A DNA stretch of 64,000 bases from Salipiger mucosus DSM 16094. Lineage in GTDB: Bacteria; Pseudomonadota; Alphaproteobacteria; Rhodobacterales; Rhodobacteraceae. Location of the stretch: assembly GCF_000442255.1 (NCBI RefSeq), contig NZ_KE557282.1, forward strand, positions 123,822-187,821. Reading direction: 5' to 3'. Below, piece by piece: positions 37,138 to 45,009 of the stretch. A program made the position numbers and the translations under genes. Positions within the stretch are counted from its first letter, which is position 1. Each line of letters opens with the position of its first letter. The notes under the pieces are model-generated. The model did not search any database, was not told the DNA's origin, and saw nothing but the letters and a program-made list of their open reading frames with translations.

Positions 37138-37919
37138 ACCGGAAGAACCGCATCATCCTGTCCTGCGTCTACTGGGCCTTCGTCGCCTATGTGTTCGTGC
37201 CGCTGATCCTCATGGTGCTCATGGGGTTCAAGGACAGCAACTTCATCGGCTTCCCGATCCGCAGCTACACGCTGGAGTGGTACACCGGCGTCTTCGACGA
37301 CGCCGAGACCATCTCGGCCTTCGTCTACTCGGTCGCCATCGCGGTGCTCTCGACGGTGATCTCGATCCTCGTCGGCACCTGGATCGCGGTGCTGCTCGAG
37401 GGGCGCAGCTTCTGGGGGCGCGCCGTGGTCTTCGGCATGACCGTGCTGCCGGCGCTGATCCCCGGCATCATCTCGGCCATCGCGTTCCGCATCTATGCCC
37501 GCTACCTCGGGATCGAGCCCGGCATGGGCGCGATCATCTGGGCCCACGCGGTGCACAACGTGCCCTTCGTGGTGCTGGTGGTCATGGCGCGGCTCTCGAC
37601 CCTGCCGAAGAGCCAGATCGAGGCGGCGCGCGACCTGGGCGCCGACCCGCTGATCGCCTTTCTGCGGATCACCTTTCCCTACCTCGTGCCCGCGATCATG
37701 GGGGCGAGCATCTTCTGCCTTCTTCTCAGCTTCGACGACTTTGTCCGGTCCTTCTTCCTCGGCGGCTACGAGCCGACCCTGCCGGTGCTGATCTTCGCCA
37801 AGCTGAAGTCGGGCATGTCGCCCGAAATCAACGCCATCGCGACCGTGGCGCTGGTGCTCACCGCCGTGATCGGCGTCTGGGCCGAGCGCTTCACGCGCCG
37901 CATGAACAAGGACAGCTGA
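37134..37919 (+). CDS. ABC transporter permease (PotC-like)
   Basis: A 261-residue permease with six transmembrane segments. The EAA loop AARDLGADPLIAFLRITFPYLVP is near residues 165-188. ATG 37134 overlaps the previous gene and the stop is 3 bp before the ATPase, as usual for a polyamine-type operon. Confidence 0.93.
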   Translation: MNRKNRIILSCVYWAFVAYVFVPLILMVLMGFKDSNFIGFPIRSYTLEWYTGVFDDAETISAFVYSVAIAVLSTVISILVGTWIAVLLEGRSFWGRAVVFGMTVLPALIPGIISAIAFRIYARYLGIEPGMGAIIWAHAVHNVPFVVLVVMARLSTLPKSQIEAARDLGADPLIAFLRITFPYLVPAIMGASIFCLLLSFDDFVRSFFLGGYEPTLPVLIFAKLKSGMSPEINAIATVALVLTAVIGVWAERFTRRMNKDS

Positions 37920-37922
37920 GCC

Positions 37923-39007
37923 ATGGCCAACGATCCTCTCGTCCGTCTCGACGGCATCACCAAGCGTTTCGGCGACACCGTGGCGCTGGACAACCTCACG
38001 CTCGACATCGCGCAGGGCGAATTCGTCACCTTCCTCGGGCCCTCGGGCTGCGGCAAGTCCACCACGCTGCGCATCCTGGGCGGTTTCGAGCAGCCCAGCG
38101 AAGGGCGCGTCCTGCTTCGCGGCGAAGACGTGACCAGGCGTCCGCCGGAAAAGCGCAACGTGAACATGGTCTTCCAGGACTACGCGCTTTTCCCGCACAT
38201 GACCGTGCGCCAGAACATCGGCTTCGGCCTTGAACTCAAGGGCATGGGCAAGTCCGAGATCCGCGCCCGCCAGGACGAGATCATGGCCTTTCTCGAACTC
38301 GAAGCCTTCGGCGACCGCTACCCGGCGCAGCTTTCGGGCGGTCAGCGGCAGCGCGTCGCGCTGTCGCGGGCGCTGGCGCCGGACCCGGCGCTGCTGCTGC
38401 TCGACGAGCCTCTGGGCGCGCTCGACGCCAAGCTGCGCGCGCAGGTCCAGCAGGAGCTGAAGTCGATCCAGCGGCGCACCAACAAGACCTTCTTCTTCGT
38501 GACCCACGACCAGGAAGAGGCGCTGACCATGTCCGACCGCATCGTCGTGATGAGCAACGGCCGGGTCGAGCAGGACGGCACGCCGGAAGAGCTGTATTTC
38601 CACCCCGCGAGCCGTTTCGTGGCAGAGTTCATCGGCGAGACGAACCTGCTGAACGGCGAGCTGCGCGGGACCGACGGCGATGCCGTGGTGATGGACTGGT
38701 TCGGCCAGACCCTGCGCGGCCACGCGCCGGCCGGCGTGCCGCCCAAGGGCGCGCCGATCACCGCCTCGGTCCGTCTGGAAAAGCTGGACTTCCACAAGGA
38801 GCGCCCGGCGACCGCCAACGCGGTGCAGGGCCGGGTGGTCGGCAAGACCTTCCTCGGCAGCCGCATGGCCGTGGACCTCACGGTCGAGGACGCGCAGGGC
38901 GCGCACCTCAAGGCCTATGTCGATGCCGAAACCGGCCAGTCGGTCGGCGACGCCCCGGTCTGGATCGGCTGGGACGGAAAGACAGCATGGCGGTGCTGCG
39001 CGACTGA
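37923..39007 (+). CDS. ABC transporter ATP-binding protein (PotA-like), probable frameshift at the last codons
   Basis: An ATPase of about 361 residues. Walker A GPSGCGKSTT is at residues 40-49, the signature LSGGQRQRVALSRAL near 138-152, Walker B LLLLDEPLGALD near 157 and the H-loop THDQEEALT after it; a C-terminal TOBE domain follows. In the literal frame the protein runs to 39131, through a strong hairpin and over the convergent gene. A one-base loss near 38977 would instead give the family-like end DSMAVLRD and a stop at 39005-39007, just before the hairpin. I take the latter as the likely true end. Confidence 0.85.
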
Positions 39008-39016
39008 GATCCGTTG

Positions 39017-39044
39017 CCCGGGCCGCCCTTTCGGACGGCCCGGG
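39017..39044. terminator. Hairpin terminator between convergent PotA-like and His-rich genes
   Basis: Arms CCCGGGCCG (39017-39025) and CGGCCCGGG (39036-39044), loop CCCTTTCGGA. It lies 9 bp beyond the corrected ATPase stop and 8 bp before the stop of the minus-strand gene, so it can serve both directions. No T-run is present. Confidence 0.65.
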
Positions 39045-39052
39045 ATCGCCCT

Positions 39053-39511
39053 TCAGCCCTCGATCTCGTGCTTCCGCGCGCGCAGGAAGTCGCGGATGTC
39101 GAGGGCCGATTTTTCATCCATCGAGACATAGACCAGCGACATGTTGGTGCGCTCGCGGACCATCTCGCCGGGGAAGGGCAGGTAGCTCAGCTCCCGCGAC
39201 CCGAAGGACGGCGAGGCGGTGCCCACCTGCCAGTCCGTCGTGAGCTCGACATCCACCAGTTTCAGTGCCGTCGCCCCCGAGGCCGAGGCCCGCTCGAAGG
39301 GCACGCCGGCGAGCTTGAGATAGCTCGTCTTGTCCTTGGCCTGCAGGAAGCCGTCGATGAACTGCGTCGCCAGCACCTGCAGGTCCGCCGCCTCGTCGGC
39401 GTGGTGCATGTGGCTGTGCAGGTGCTCGCCGTCCTGCGGGTGGTTGTGGTCGTGCGGGTGGTGATGGTGATGATGGTGGTGGTGCCCGTGCGGGCCGTGA
39501 TCATGTGGCAT
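39053..39511 (-). CDS. Small His-rich protein of the guanidine operon (candidate nickel-binding accessory)
   Basis: A 152-residue cytoplasmic protein with 20 His in the first 37 residues, including nine in a row, then a folded-looking domain (residues 40-152) with DLQVLATQFIDGFLQAKDK, ELTTDWQVGTASPSFGSRELSYLPFPG and DIRDFLRARKHEIEG. It does not resemble a family I can name. Its start overlaps the 3' end of the guanidine hydrolase-like gene by 11 bp, so the two are co-translated. Ureohydrolases of the GdmH type need nickel; a poly-His protein beside one suggests nickel storage or insertion, which is inference. Confidence 0.75.
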   Translation of the reverse strand: MPHDHGPHGHHHHHHHHHPHDHNHPQDGEHLHSHMHHADEAADLQVLATQFIDGFLQAKDKTSYLKLAGVPFERASASGATALKLVDVELTTDWQVGTASPSFGSRELSYLPFPGEMVRERTNMSLVYVSMDEKSALDIRDFLRARKHEIEG

Positions 39512-40754
39512 TGGACCACCTCTTTCCCTCGAATTCGCCGTGCGGCACCGAGACGGGCTTGTCGATGAACTGCTTGTGCTTGCCCAGCGTGCCGTTCGAG
39601 ACCATGGCCCCGAGCACGTCCACGATGACCCGCGTGCCCATGAGCGCCGTGATGTCTGAGGTGTCGTAGGGCGGCGAGACCTCGACCAGCTCCATCCCGC
39701 AGATGCCCTGTGCCGCCACCTTCGAGGCCAGCGCCAGCGCCTCGCGCGGGAGGAAGCCGCCGGGCTCGGGCCAGCCGGTGCCGGGCACGAACCCGCAGTC
39801 GATGCTGTCGATGTCGAAGGACATGTAGACGATGTCGACACCGTCCCAGGCCATCTCGAGCGCCATCTCGGCGGTCTTGTCGATGCCCATGCGCTCCATG
39901 TCGGACATGGTAATGATGTTGGTCTGCCGCTCGCGCGCGACCTTGACCGCCTCGCGCGGGACCTGCCAGCCGCCGATGCCCACCTGCACGAGGTTCTTGG
40001 CCGGCACGTTGGGCATGTTGGTGGCGTGGAACCACGGCGTCGTGTGCATCCGCTCGTCGAGATCCTTTTCCTGAATGTCGGCGTGGCGGTCGAAGTGCAC
40101 GATCCCGATCTTCTTGCTCGTGCACTCGGCGATGCCGCGCACGCAGGGGAAGCCGATCGAGTGGTCGCCGCCGATCATGATGGGCAGCGAGCCCGACGAG
40201 AAGACGTGGCTTACAGCGCGGCTGATCTGGTCGAAGCTCTTCTCGATGTTGGCAGGGATCGTGAAGACGTCGCCCGCGTCGCACATCGTCATCTGCTCGC
40301 GCAGGTCGACGCCGATCTCGTAGTTGTAGGGCGTGTAGAGCGCGCTGATCTTGCGCACCCCCTGCGGGCCGAAGCGCGTGCCCGGCCGGTAGGTGGTGCC
40401 GCCATCGAAGGGGATGCCCAGCACGGTGGCGTCGTAGTTGGCCACCTCGAGCACGTCCTCGGCGTAGGGCGCCTTGAGGAAGGTGTTGATGCCCGCGTAG
40501 TGCGGCAGCTCGCCCCGGGCGAAGGTCGGGATGGACTTGTCGTCGATGCTCTCGGCGCCGGTCAGGCCCATGCGCAGCGCCCAGCGGCGCTCCTCGTCCC
40601 AGCGGCCCTCGGGCAGCTCGCCCTCCTTCTGCAACGCCTTCCACCCGGCGAGCTTGGTCAGGTCCGGGTGGTGCTGGCGCCGCTCGCGCAGGGCATGGCG
40701 GGCGGCGGCATCGCGCGGATGGTGCGAGGGCCTCTGTCTGAACTCCGAAAACAT
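39501..40754 (-). CDS. gdmH: Guanidine hydrolase-like ureohydrolase (agmatinase family, GdmH type)
   Basis: A 417-residue ureohydrolase. All metal ligands are present: His198 (GGDHS), Asp222, His224 and Asp226 (HFDRHADIQ), Asp314 and Asp316 (SFDIDSID). An N-terminal extension of about 100 residues and the motifs MHTTPWFHATNM and GTGWPEPGG separate it from ordinary agmatinase and resemble cyanobacterial guanidine hydrolase Sll1077, a Ni-dependent enzyme making urea and ammonia. Riboswitch control of the operon supports guanidine as substrate. ATG 40754 follows GGAGACAGGA; ATG 40766 is in frame upstream. Annotation pipelines may call it speB. Confidence 0.82.
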   Translation of the reverse strand: MFSEFRQRPSHHPRDAAARHALRERRQHHPDLTKLAGWKALQKEGELPEGRWDEERRWALRMGLTGAESIDDKSIPTFARGELPHYAGINTFLKAPYAEDVLEVANYDATVLGIPFDGGTTYRPGTRFGPQGVRKISALYTPYNYEIGVDLREQMTMCDAGDVFTIPANIEKSFDQISRAVSHVFSSGSLPIMIGGDHSIGFPCVRGIAECTSKKIGIVHFDRHADIQEKDLDERMHTTPWFHATNMPNVPAKNLVQVGIGGWQVPREAVKVARERQTNIITMSDMERMGIDKTAEMALEMAWDGVDIVYMSFDIDSIDCGFVPGTGWPEPGGFLPREALALASKVAAQGICGMELVEVSPPYDTSDITALMGTRVIVDVLGAMVSNGTLGKHKQFIDKPVSVPHGEFEGKRWSNAT

Positions 40755-40856
40755 TCCTGTCTCCATGTGTCGTGTCCGGCGCACGGCCGGGGCTTCCGGG
40801 CCTTGGTGACGGCCTGCGCGCGGGGCCCGGCGGCGCGCGCGGCGAAGGCGCCGGCC

Positions 40857-41648
40857 TCAGCCCGTGGCGTCGGCCGGCACCGGGGCCGGGCCCAGCGAGG
40901 GCAGCCCGTCGAGGATGTTCTGATACGGGATGCCGCGATCGCGGGCGTCGAAATCGTAGGTGATGGTGGCGCCATAGAGGCCCGGGTCCTGCGGGTCCCA
41001 GCGCGGCTTGTCGAAGACCAGCACGCGGTCGCCCAGCTTGAAGCCCTCCTCGAGGTCGTGGGTGACCATGAAGACGGTCATGCTGGTCTCGGCCCGCAGC
41101 TCGGTGAGGAAGTCGTGCATCGAGAGCCGCGTGCCCGGGTCGAGCGCGCCGAAGGGCTCGTCCAGCAGCAGCACGCGCGGCCGCGCCGTCAGCGCCTGCC
41201 CGATGGCCAGCCGCTGCTGCATCCCCCCCGAGAGCGTCGCGGGGTAGTTGTCGGCGACATGCGACAGCCCGATGCGGGCGAGGGTCGCGTCGGCCTCTTC
41301 CCGCGCCTGCCGCAGCCGCGCGCCGAAGAAACGGCCCAACGGACGCTGGAAGCTCTGCCCGGCGACGATATTGTCGCGCACGCTCATGTGCGGAAAGACC
41401 GAGTAGCGCTGGAAGACGACGCCGCGCTCGATCCCCGGCTCGCGGGCCGGCGCGCCGCCGTCGATGGTGATGCTGCCCCGGGTGGGTTGCTCGTCGGCCA
41501 GCAGGAGCCGCAGGAAGGTGGACTTGCCGCAGCCCGAGGCTCCGACGATCGAGACGAACTCGCCCTCGGCCACGTCGATGTTCACGCGTTCGATGATCGG
41601 GCGGCCGCCGTAGCTCTGCCAGACGTCTCGGACGGATACGAAGCTCAT
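40857..41648 (-). CDS. NitT/TauT-type ABC transporter ATP-binding protein (guanidine operon)
   Basis: A 263-residue ATPase. Walker A GASGCGKST is near residues 38-46, the signature LSGGMQQRLAIGQAL near 138-152, Walker B VLLLDEPFGALD near 156, and the H-loop VTHDLEEG. It powers import by the permease and binding protein encoded upstream. Its ATG overlaps the permease stop by 4 bp. The riboswitch context points to guanidine as cargo. Confidence 0.92.
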   Translation of the reverse strand: MSFVSVRDVWQSYGGRPIIERVNIDVAEGEFVSIVGASGCGKSTFLRLLLADEQPTRGSITIDGGAPAREPGIERGVVFQRYSVFPHMSVRDNIVAGQSFQRPLGRFFGARLRQAREEADATLARIGLSHVADNYPATLSGGMQQRLAIGQALTARPRVLLLDEPFGALDPGTRLSMHDFLTELRAETSMTVFMVTHDLEEGFKLGDRVLVFDKPRWDPQDPGLYGATITYDFDARDRGIPYQNILDGLPSLGPAPVPADATG

Positions 41649-42457
41649 AGTCCCGCCCCCATCCACGGAAAGGCCCGGCGCGACAGCGTCTTGAGGCCCC
41701 AGTCGATCAGGAAGGCGAGCGCGGTGATCCAGATGACGTAGGTCAGGATGATGTCCATCGCGAGATAGCGCCGCACGAGGAAGATGCGGTAGCCCAGCCC
41801 GGTGTCGGCGGCGACCGCCTCGGCGGCGATGAGGAACAGCCAGGCGGCGCCCAGCGAGAGGCGCACGGCGGCGATGAGGCGCGGCAGGATCTGCGGCAGG
41901 ACCACGCGGGTGGCGATGGTCGTGGTCGAGGCGCCCAGCGTCTGCGCCTTGACGATCTCCTCGTGCGGGATGTCGAGCACGCGCTGGCTGAGGTCGCGGA
42001 TCAGGAAGGGCGTGATGCCGATCACGATGAGCACGACCTTCGAGGTCTCGCCCAGGCCGAAGACGATGAAGAGGATCGGCAGCAGCGCCAGCGGCGGCAC
42101 CATCGACAGCACCGCCACGAAGTCCGAGAAGGTGCGCCGCGCGTAGGGCAGCAGGCCGATGAGCAGCCCCGTCACCAGCGAGATCAGCGCTGAGATGCCC
42201 ACGCCAAGGCCCAGCCGCCGCAGGCTGGCGGCGGTGTCGTGCCAGAGCAGGATCGCGCCGGTGCGGCGGTCGCCCTCGGTGAAGAGGCGCAGCGCCGTGT
42301 CGCCGATGGTCGAGGGCGCCGGCAGCAGCTTGTCCTGCGGGTTCGCGCTGAGGCGGATGTCCGAGCCGATGACATAGGCCGCCGCGAACAGCACGAAGGG
42401 CAGCGCTGCGAGGAAGACGGCCATCGGCCGCGAGGGGCGTCGGTTGATGAGGCGCAT
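41645..42457 (-). CDS. NitT/TauT-type ABC transporter permease (guanidine operon)
   Basis: A 270-residue permease with six hydrophobic segments. The EAA loop AQTLGASTTTIATRVVLPQILPR is near residues 165-187 and matches nitrate/sulfonate/taurine-type permeases. It is separated from the binding-protein gene by a 10-bp perfect hairpin and overlaps the ATPase gene by 4 bp. Confidence 0.93.
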   Translation of the reverse strand: MRLINRRPSRPMAVFLAALPFVLFAAAYVIGSDIRLSANPQDKLLPAPSTIGDTALRLFTEGDRRTGAILLWHDTAASLRRLGLGVGISALISLVTGLLIGLLPYARRTFSDFVAVLSMVPPLALLPILFIVFGLGETSKVVLIVIGITPFLIRDLSQRVLDIPHEEIVKAQTLGASTTTIATRVVLPQILPRLIAAVRLSLGAAWLFLIAAEAVAADTGLGYRIFLVRRYLAMDIILTYVIWITALAFLIDWGLKTLSRRAFPWMGAGL

Positions 42458-42485
42458 CGTCGGGCCTTTCGCGGAAAGGGGCGCG

Positions 42486-42511
42486 GCGGCCCCGGGCCAT
42501 GCCGGGGCCGC
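42486..42511 (-). terminator. Perfect hairpin between binding-protein and permease genes
   Basis: Arms GCGGCCCCGG (42486-42495) and CCGGGGCCGC (42502-42511) around GCCATG, 14 bp after the binding-protein stop. No T-run. It has the same position as the hairpins after tctC and the PotD-like gene. Confidence 0.6.
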
Positions 42512-42525
42512 GCGGGTCTCCGGTC

Positions 42526-43590
42526 TCAGAGGCTGCCGTCGGCGGCCATCTGCATGTAGGTCGTGTCGAAGCGGAACATCACGTTGTCGGTGTTGCCCGT
42601 GGTCGACCCGTCCGGGTAGGCGATGCCCACGAAGTCGGGCGAGGGTGCGTTGACGCCGAGGATGCCCTTGTCGAACAGGAAGTTCGCGACGTTGGTCATG
42701 GTCTCGGGCAGGTCCCCGGAGGCGGCCTGTGCCACGGCATCGGCCGGGTCGAAGAACATTTCCGTCGCCGCGAGCTGCGCCTTGTAGCCTTCGAGGTCGG
42801 TGCCCGAGGCCTCGGCCATGGCGGTCAGCGCCTCCTCGTCGCCCTCGGCCATGAGCGACATGACCTCGTACCAGGCGCCCGCGACGGCCCTGCCGAAGTC
42901 GGGGTTCGCCTCGAGCGTCTCGGTGTTCACCACCATGAGGTCGAGGATCTCGCCCGGGATCTGAGAGCTGTCGAAGATGTTGGTCGCATCCGGGTTCGAG
43001 GACAGGATTTCCGAGACGAGCGGGTTCCAGGTCACCACGGCCTCGACCTCGGGCGCGGCATAGGCGGCGATCATGTCGGCGTCCGAGGTGTTGACCACGC
43101 CGTCGAGGTCGGCCTCGGACAGGCCCACGCTGTCCAGCCCGCGCGCGAGCAGGTAGTGCGAGACCGAGAGCTCCACGAGGTTCACCGGCTTGCCGGCGAG
43201 ATCCTCGAGCGATCCCTCGCCCTTCAGGATGACCGCGTCGTTTCCGTCTGAATAGTCGCCGATGATCAGCGCGGTGGTGTCGACGCCGCCGCCCGCAGGG
43301 ATCGAGAGCGTGTCCATGTTGGTGGCAGAGACACCGTCGAATTCGCCCGCGGTATACTGGTTGATGGATTCGACGTAGTCGTTGATCTGCACGATATCGA
43401 CGGTGATGCCGTACTTCTCGGCCCACTTGTCCATGATGCCGCTGTCGTCGAGATAGCCCCAGGGCATCCAGCCCACGTAGATCGACCAGGCGAGGCGGAA
43501 GTCGGTCTTTTCTTGCGCCATCGCCGGGCCGGTGGCTGCGAGAACGCCCAGAGAGAGCGCCGTGGCTGTCAGGAGGGTCTGTCTGGTCAT
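42526..43590 (-). CDS. NitT/TauT-type ABC transporter substrate-binding protein (guanidine operon)
   Basis: A 354-residue periplasmic binding protein. Residues 1-24 are a Sec signal (LLTATALSLGVLAATGPAMA, then QEKTDF). The mature protein has the FRLAWSIYVGWMPWGYLDDSGIMDKW start and the VEAVVTWNPLVSEI segment of nitrate/taurine-type binding proteins. ATG 43590 follows a GGGGAAG ribosome site. It is the first gene after the guanidine-I riboswitch, consistent with riboswitch-associated transporters of this type known in other bacteria. Confidence 0.92.
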   Translation of the reverse strand: MTRQTLLTATALSLGVLAATGPAMAQEKTDFRLAWSIYVGWMPWGYLDDSGIMDKWAEKYGITVDIVQINDYVESINQYTAGEFDGVSATNMDTLSIPAGGGVDTTALIIGDYSDGNDAVILKGEGSLEDLAGKPVNLVELSVSHYLLARGLDSVGLSEADLDGVVNTSDADMIAAYAAPEVEAVVTWNPLVSEILSSNPDATNIFDSSQIPGEILDLMVVNTETLEANPDFGRAVAGAWYEVMSLMAEGDEEALTAMAEASGTDLEGYKAQLAATEMFFDPADAVAQAASGDLPETMTNVANFLFDKGILGVNAPSPDFVGIAYPDGSTTGNTDNVMFRFDTTYMQMAADGSL

Positions 43591-43679
43591 GGTCTTCCCC
43601 GTTGGCAAGCGTCCCGCCGATATTGGTTTTCGGTCAGCCCGCTGGCGGAACAAGGAGACAAGGGCGCGGACGAGACCTG

Positions 43680-43794
43680 CGCAGTGTATCTCCCGGGATT
43701 TTGGCCCGCCGTGTGCCCGCCCGGAATTTGCCGGGCAGGTTGTGCTTCTCGGACCAGGCTTCGCCGTGGCGAACGGAACCCTAAGCACGCTGCC
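43680..43794 (-). promoter_or_regulatory. Guanidine-I (ykkC) riboswitch
   Basis: Read on the minus strand, the conserved elements occur in the right order: AGGGTTCCG (43782-43774), CTGGTCCGAGA (43757-43747), ACGG (43712-43709) and CCCGGGAGA (43697-43689). Flanking GCAGCGTG and CACTGC can close the P1 stem. This element binds guanidinium and turns on downstream genes. It lies about 90 bp before the start of the ABC binding-protein gene. I could not decide whether control is by termination or by ribosome access; a leader segment with CCGCC...GGCGG follows. Confidence 0.9.
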
Positions 43795-43947
43795 CCTTCA
43801 GTCAGCCCCGGCGGCGGCGATCATGGCAAAGAAAAATGTGAGCCTGCTCGGGATGCCCGCCGGGAATGCACTCGAATTGTGCAGCCAGGGCGGGCGCGGA
43901 CCCCCGAATTCATGCTCCCGCAGTCGCCTCGAGCGCGCAGTGGAGGC

Positions 43948-44880
43948 TCAACCCGCCTGCCGACGGAATCGCGAGGGGCTGTCGCCGGTGGCCTGCCGAA
44001 AGGCGGTCGCGAAGGCGGTGGGGGTCTCGTATCCCGCCAGCCGCGCCGCCTCGGAGACCGTGGCACCGCGCCGCAGAGCCGCCGCCGCCTGTTCCATCCG
44101 CCGCCGTCGCAGGCAGGTCATGACCGGCTCGCCATAGGCCCGGCGGAAGAGTCGCCGCATGGTCGAGACGCTCGTGCCCCCGGCGGCGGCGATCCGCTCC
44201 AAGGCGGGGATGGGCCCGGGCCGGTCCGCGAGGGCCTCCATCCGGGCCAGCCGGTCGCGTTCGTCCGGCCTCAGGCCATTGCCGTGCGGCACGAGCCTCT
44301 CGATCGCATCCCGCAGCAGCGCCAATGCGAGGGCCTCCTTGGCGAAGGTGCCCGACGGCCCCGGGTCCGGGGTATCGAGCAACGCGCGGACCTGCGCGAT
44401 GACGCCGGGCGGAGCCACCCAGCTTTCCAGCCGGTGGGTGCGGCCCGCCAGGATGTCCTCTCGCGTGACGGCGCGCGCCGCGAGCCAGTCCCAGGACAGC
44501 CCCACCGTGAGCTTGCGCAGGCGTTCGCCCCGGCTCGCGCTGCGGCGGAAGGGCAGCGGGCTGGAGAGCGCGCTGAAGACGATCCGCACGGGCGCGCCGG
44601 GCCGGCGTCCGATCTCCAGCGCCTCGTCGCCGAGCCGGGCGCTGACCCGGCCCTCGAGCACGACGTGCAGCAGTACGTTTGCGGGCCGCGTCATGTACGT
44701 TTCGAAATCCGCCGCGGCGCGCGTGTCCTGCAGGTTGACCGTCAGGCCCGAGGGCAGCGTGGCCGTGGCGCGACCGCCGTGCAGGACGATGCGGTCCGGC
44801 GGCAGCGTGGCGCCGTGATCCCGGATTCCCGTGCGCAGCGAACGCGTGATGTCTTGAAGGCTGATTCCGGCCGGCGCCAT
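43948..44880 (-). CDS. AraC family transcriptional regulator (siderophore locus)
   Basis: A 310-residue regulator. The C-terminal AraC DNA-binding domain (residues about 210-310) has two helix-turn-helix motifs, including IAAAGGTSVSTMRRLFRRAYG and ATVSEAARLAGYETPTAFATAFRQATGDSPSRFR. The N-terminal domain resembles regulators of siderophore uptake such as PchR/YbtA. Start 44880 has GGAGAGAGG upstream. It is divergent from the TonB receptor gene, so it most likely activates that gene rather than the guanidine operon. Confidence 0.9.
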   Translation of the reverse strand: MAPAGISLQDITRSLRTGIRDHGATLPPDRIVLHGGRATATLPSGLTVNLQDTRAAADFETYMTRPANVLLHVVLEGRVSARLGDEALEIGRRPGAPVRIVFSALSSPLPFRRSASRGERLRKLTVGLSWDWLAARAVTREDILAGRTHRLESWVAPPGVIAQVRALLDTPDPGPSGTFAKEALALALLRDAIERLVPHGNGLRPDERDRLARMEALADRPGPIPALERIAAAGGTSVSTMRRLFRRAYGEPVMTCLRRRRMEQAAAALRRGATVSEAARLAGYETPTAFATAFRQATGDSPSRFRRQAG

Positions 44881-44969
44881 GGCCTCTCTCCGCATTTTGG
44901 CGTTTTCGAAAAGCTTTCCGAACGGCGTGCGAAGGTCGCTGGCTGGTTCGGCCCCTCTCTACCCGATAA

Positions 44970-44993
44970 AAATCTATAAAAATAGTCAGATTT
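44970..44993. promoter_or_regulatory. Inverted repeat AAATCT-N12-AGATTT upstream of siderophore receptor
   Basis: Six-bp arms at 44970-44975 and 44988-44993 in an AT-rich patch just before the receptor ribosome site (AAAGAGG). It could be an operator of the divergent AraC regulator or an iron regulator. The arms are short, so chance is not excluded. Confidence 0.35.
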
Positions 44994-45009
44994 AAAGAGG
45001 ATCCCGCGC

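Noticed and set aside
39008-39131. C-terminal extension of the PotA-like protein
   Set aside because: It crosses a hairpin and the convergent gene and does not look like protein sequence; better explained by a missing base near 38977.
39439-39511. CAC/CAT repeat tract as a microsatellite
   Set aside because: It is in frame and encodes the poly-His tail with mixed His codons, so protein selection explains it.
43815-43850. Possible sigma-54 promoter before the guanidine riboswitch
   Set aside because: The GG and GC elements are not 10 bp apart, so the consensus is not met.
43796-43947. Small gene or RNA between riboswitch and AraC gene
   Set aside because: No start with ribosome site, no conserved motif and no strong hairpin; probably the operon promoter.
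43948-44880. AraC regulator as controller of the guanidine operon
   Set aside because: It is divergent from the siderophore receptor and resembles siderophore regulators; the guanidine operon already has a riboswitch.
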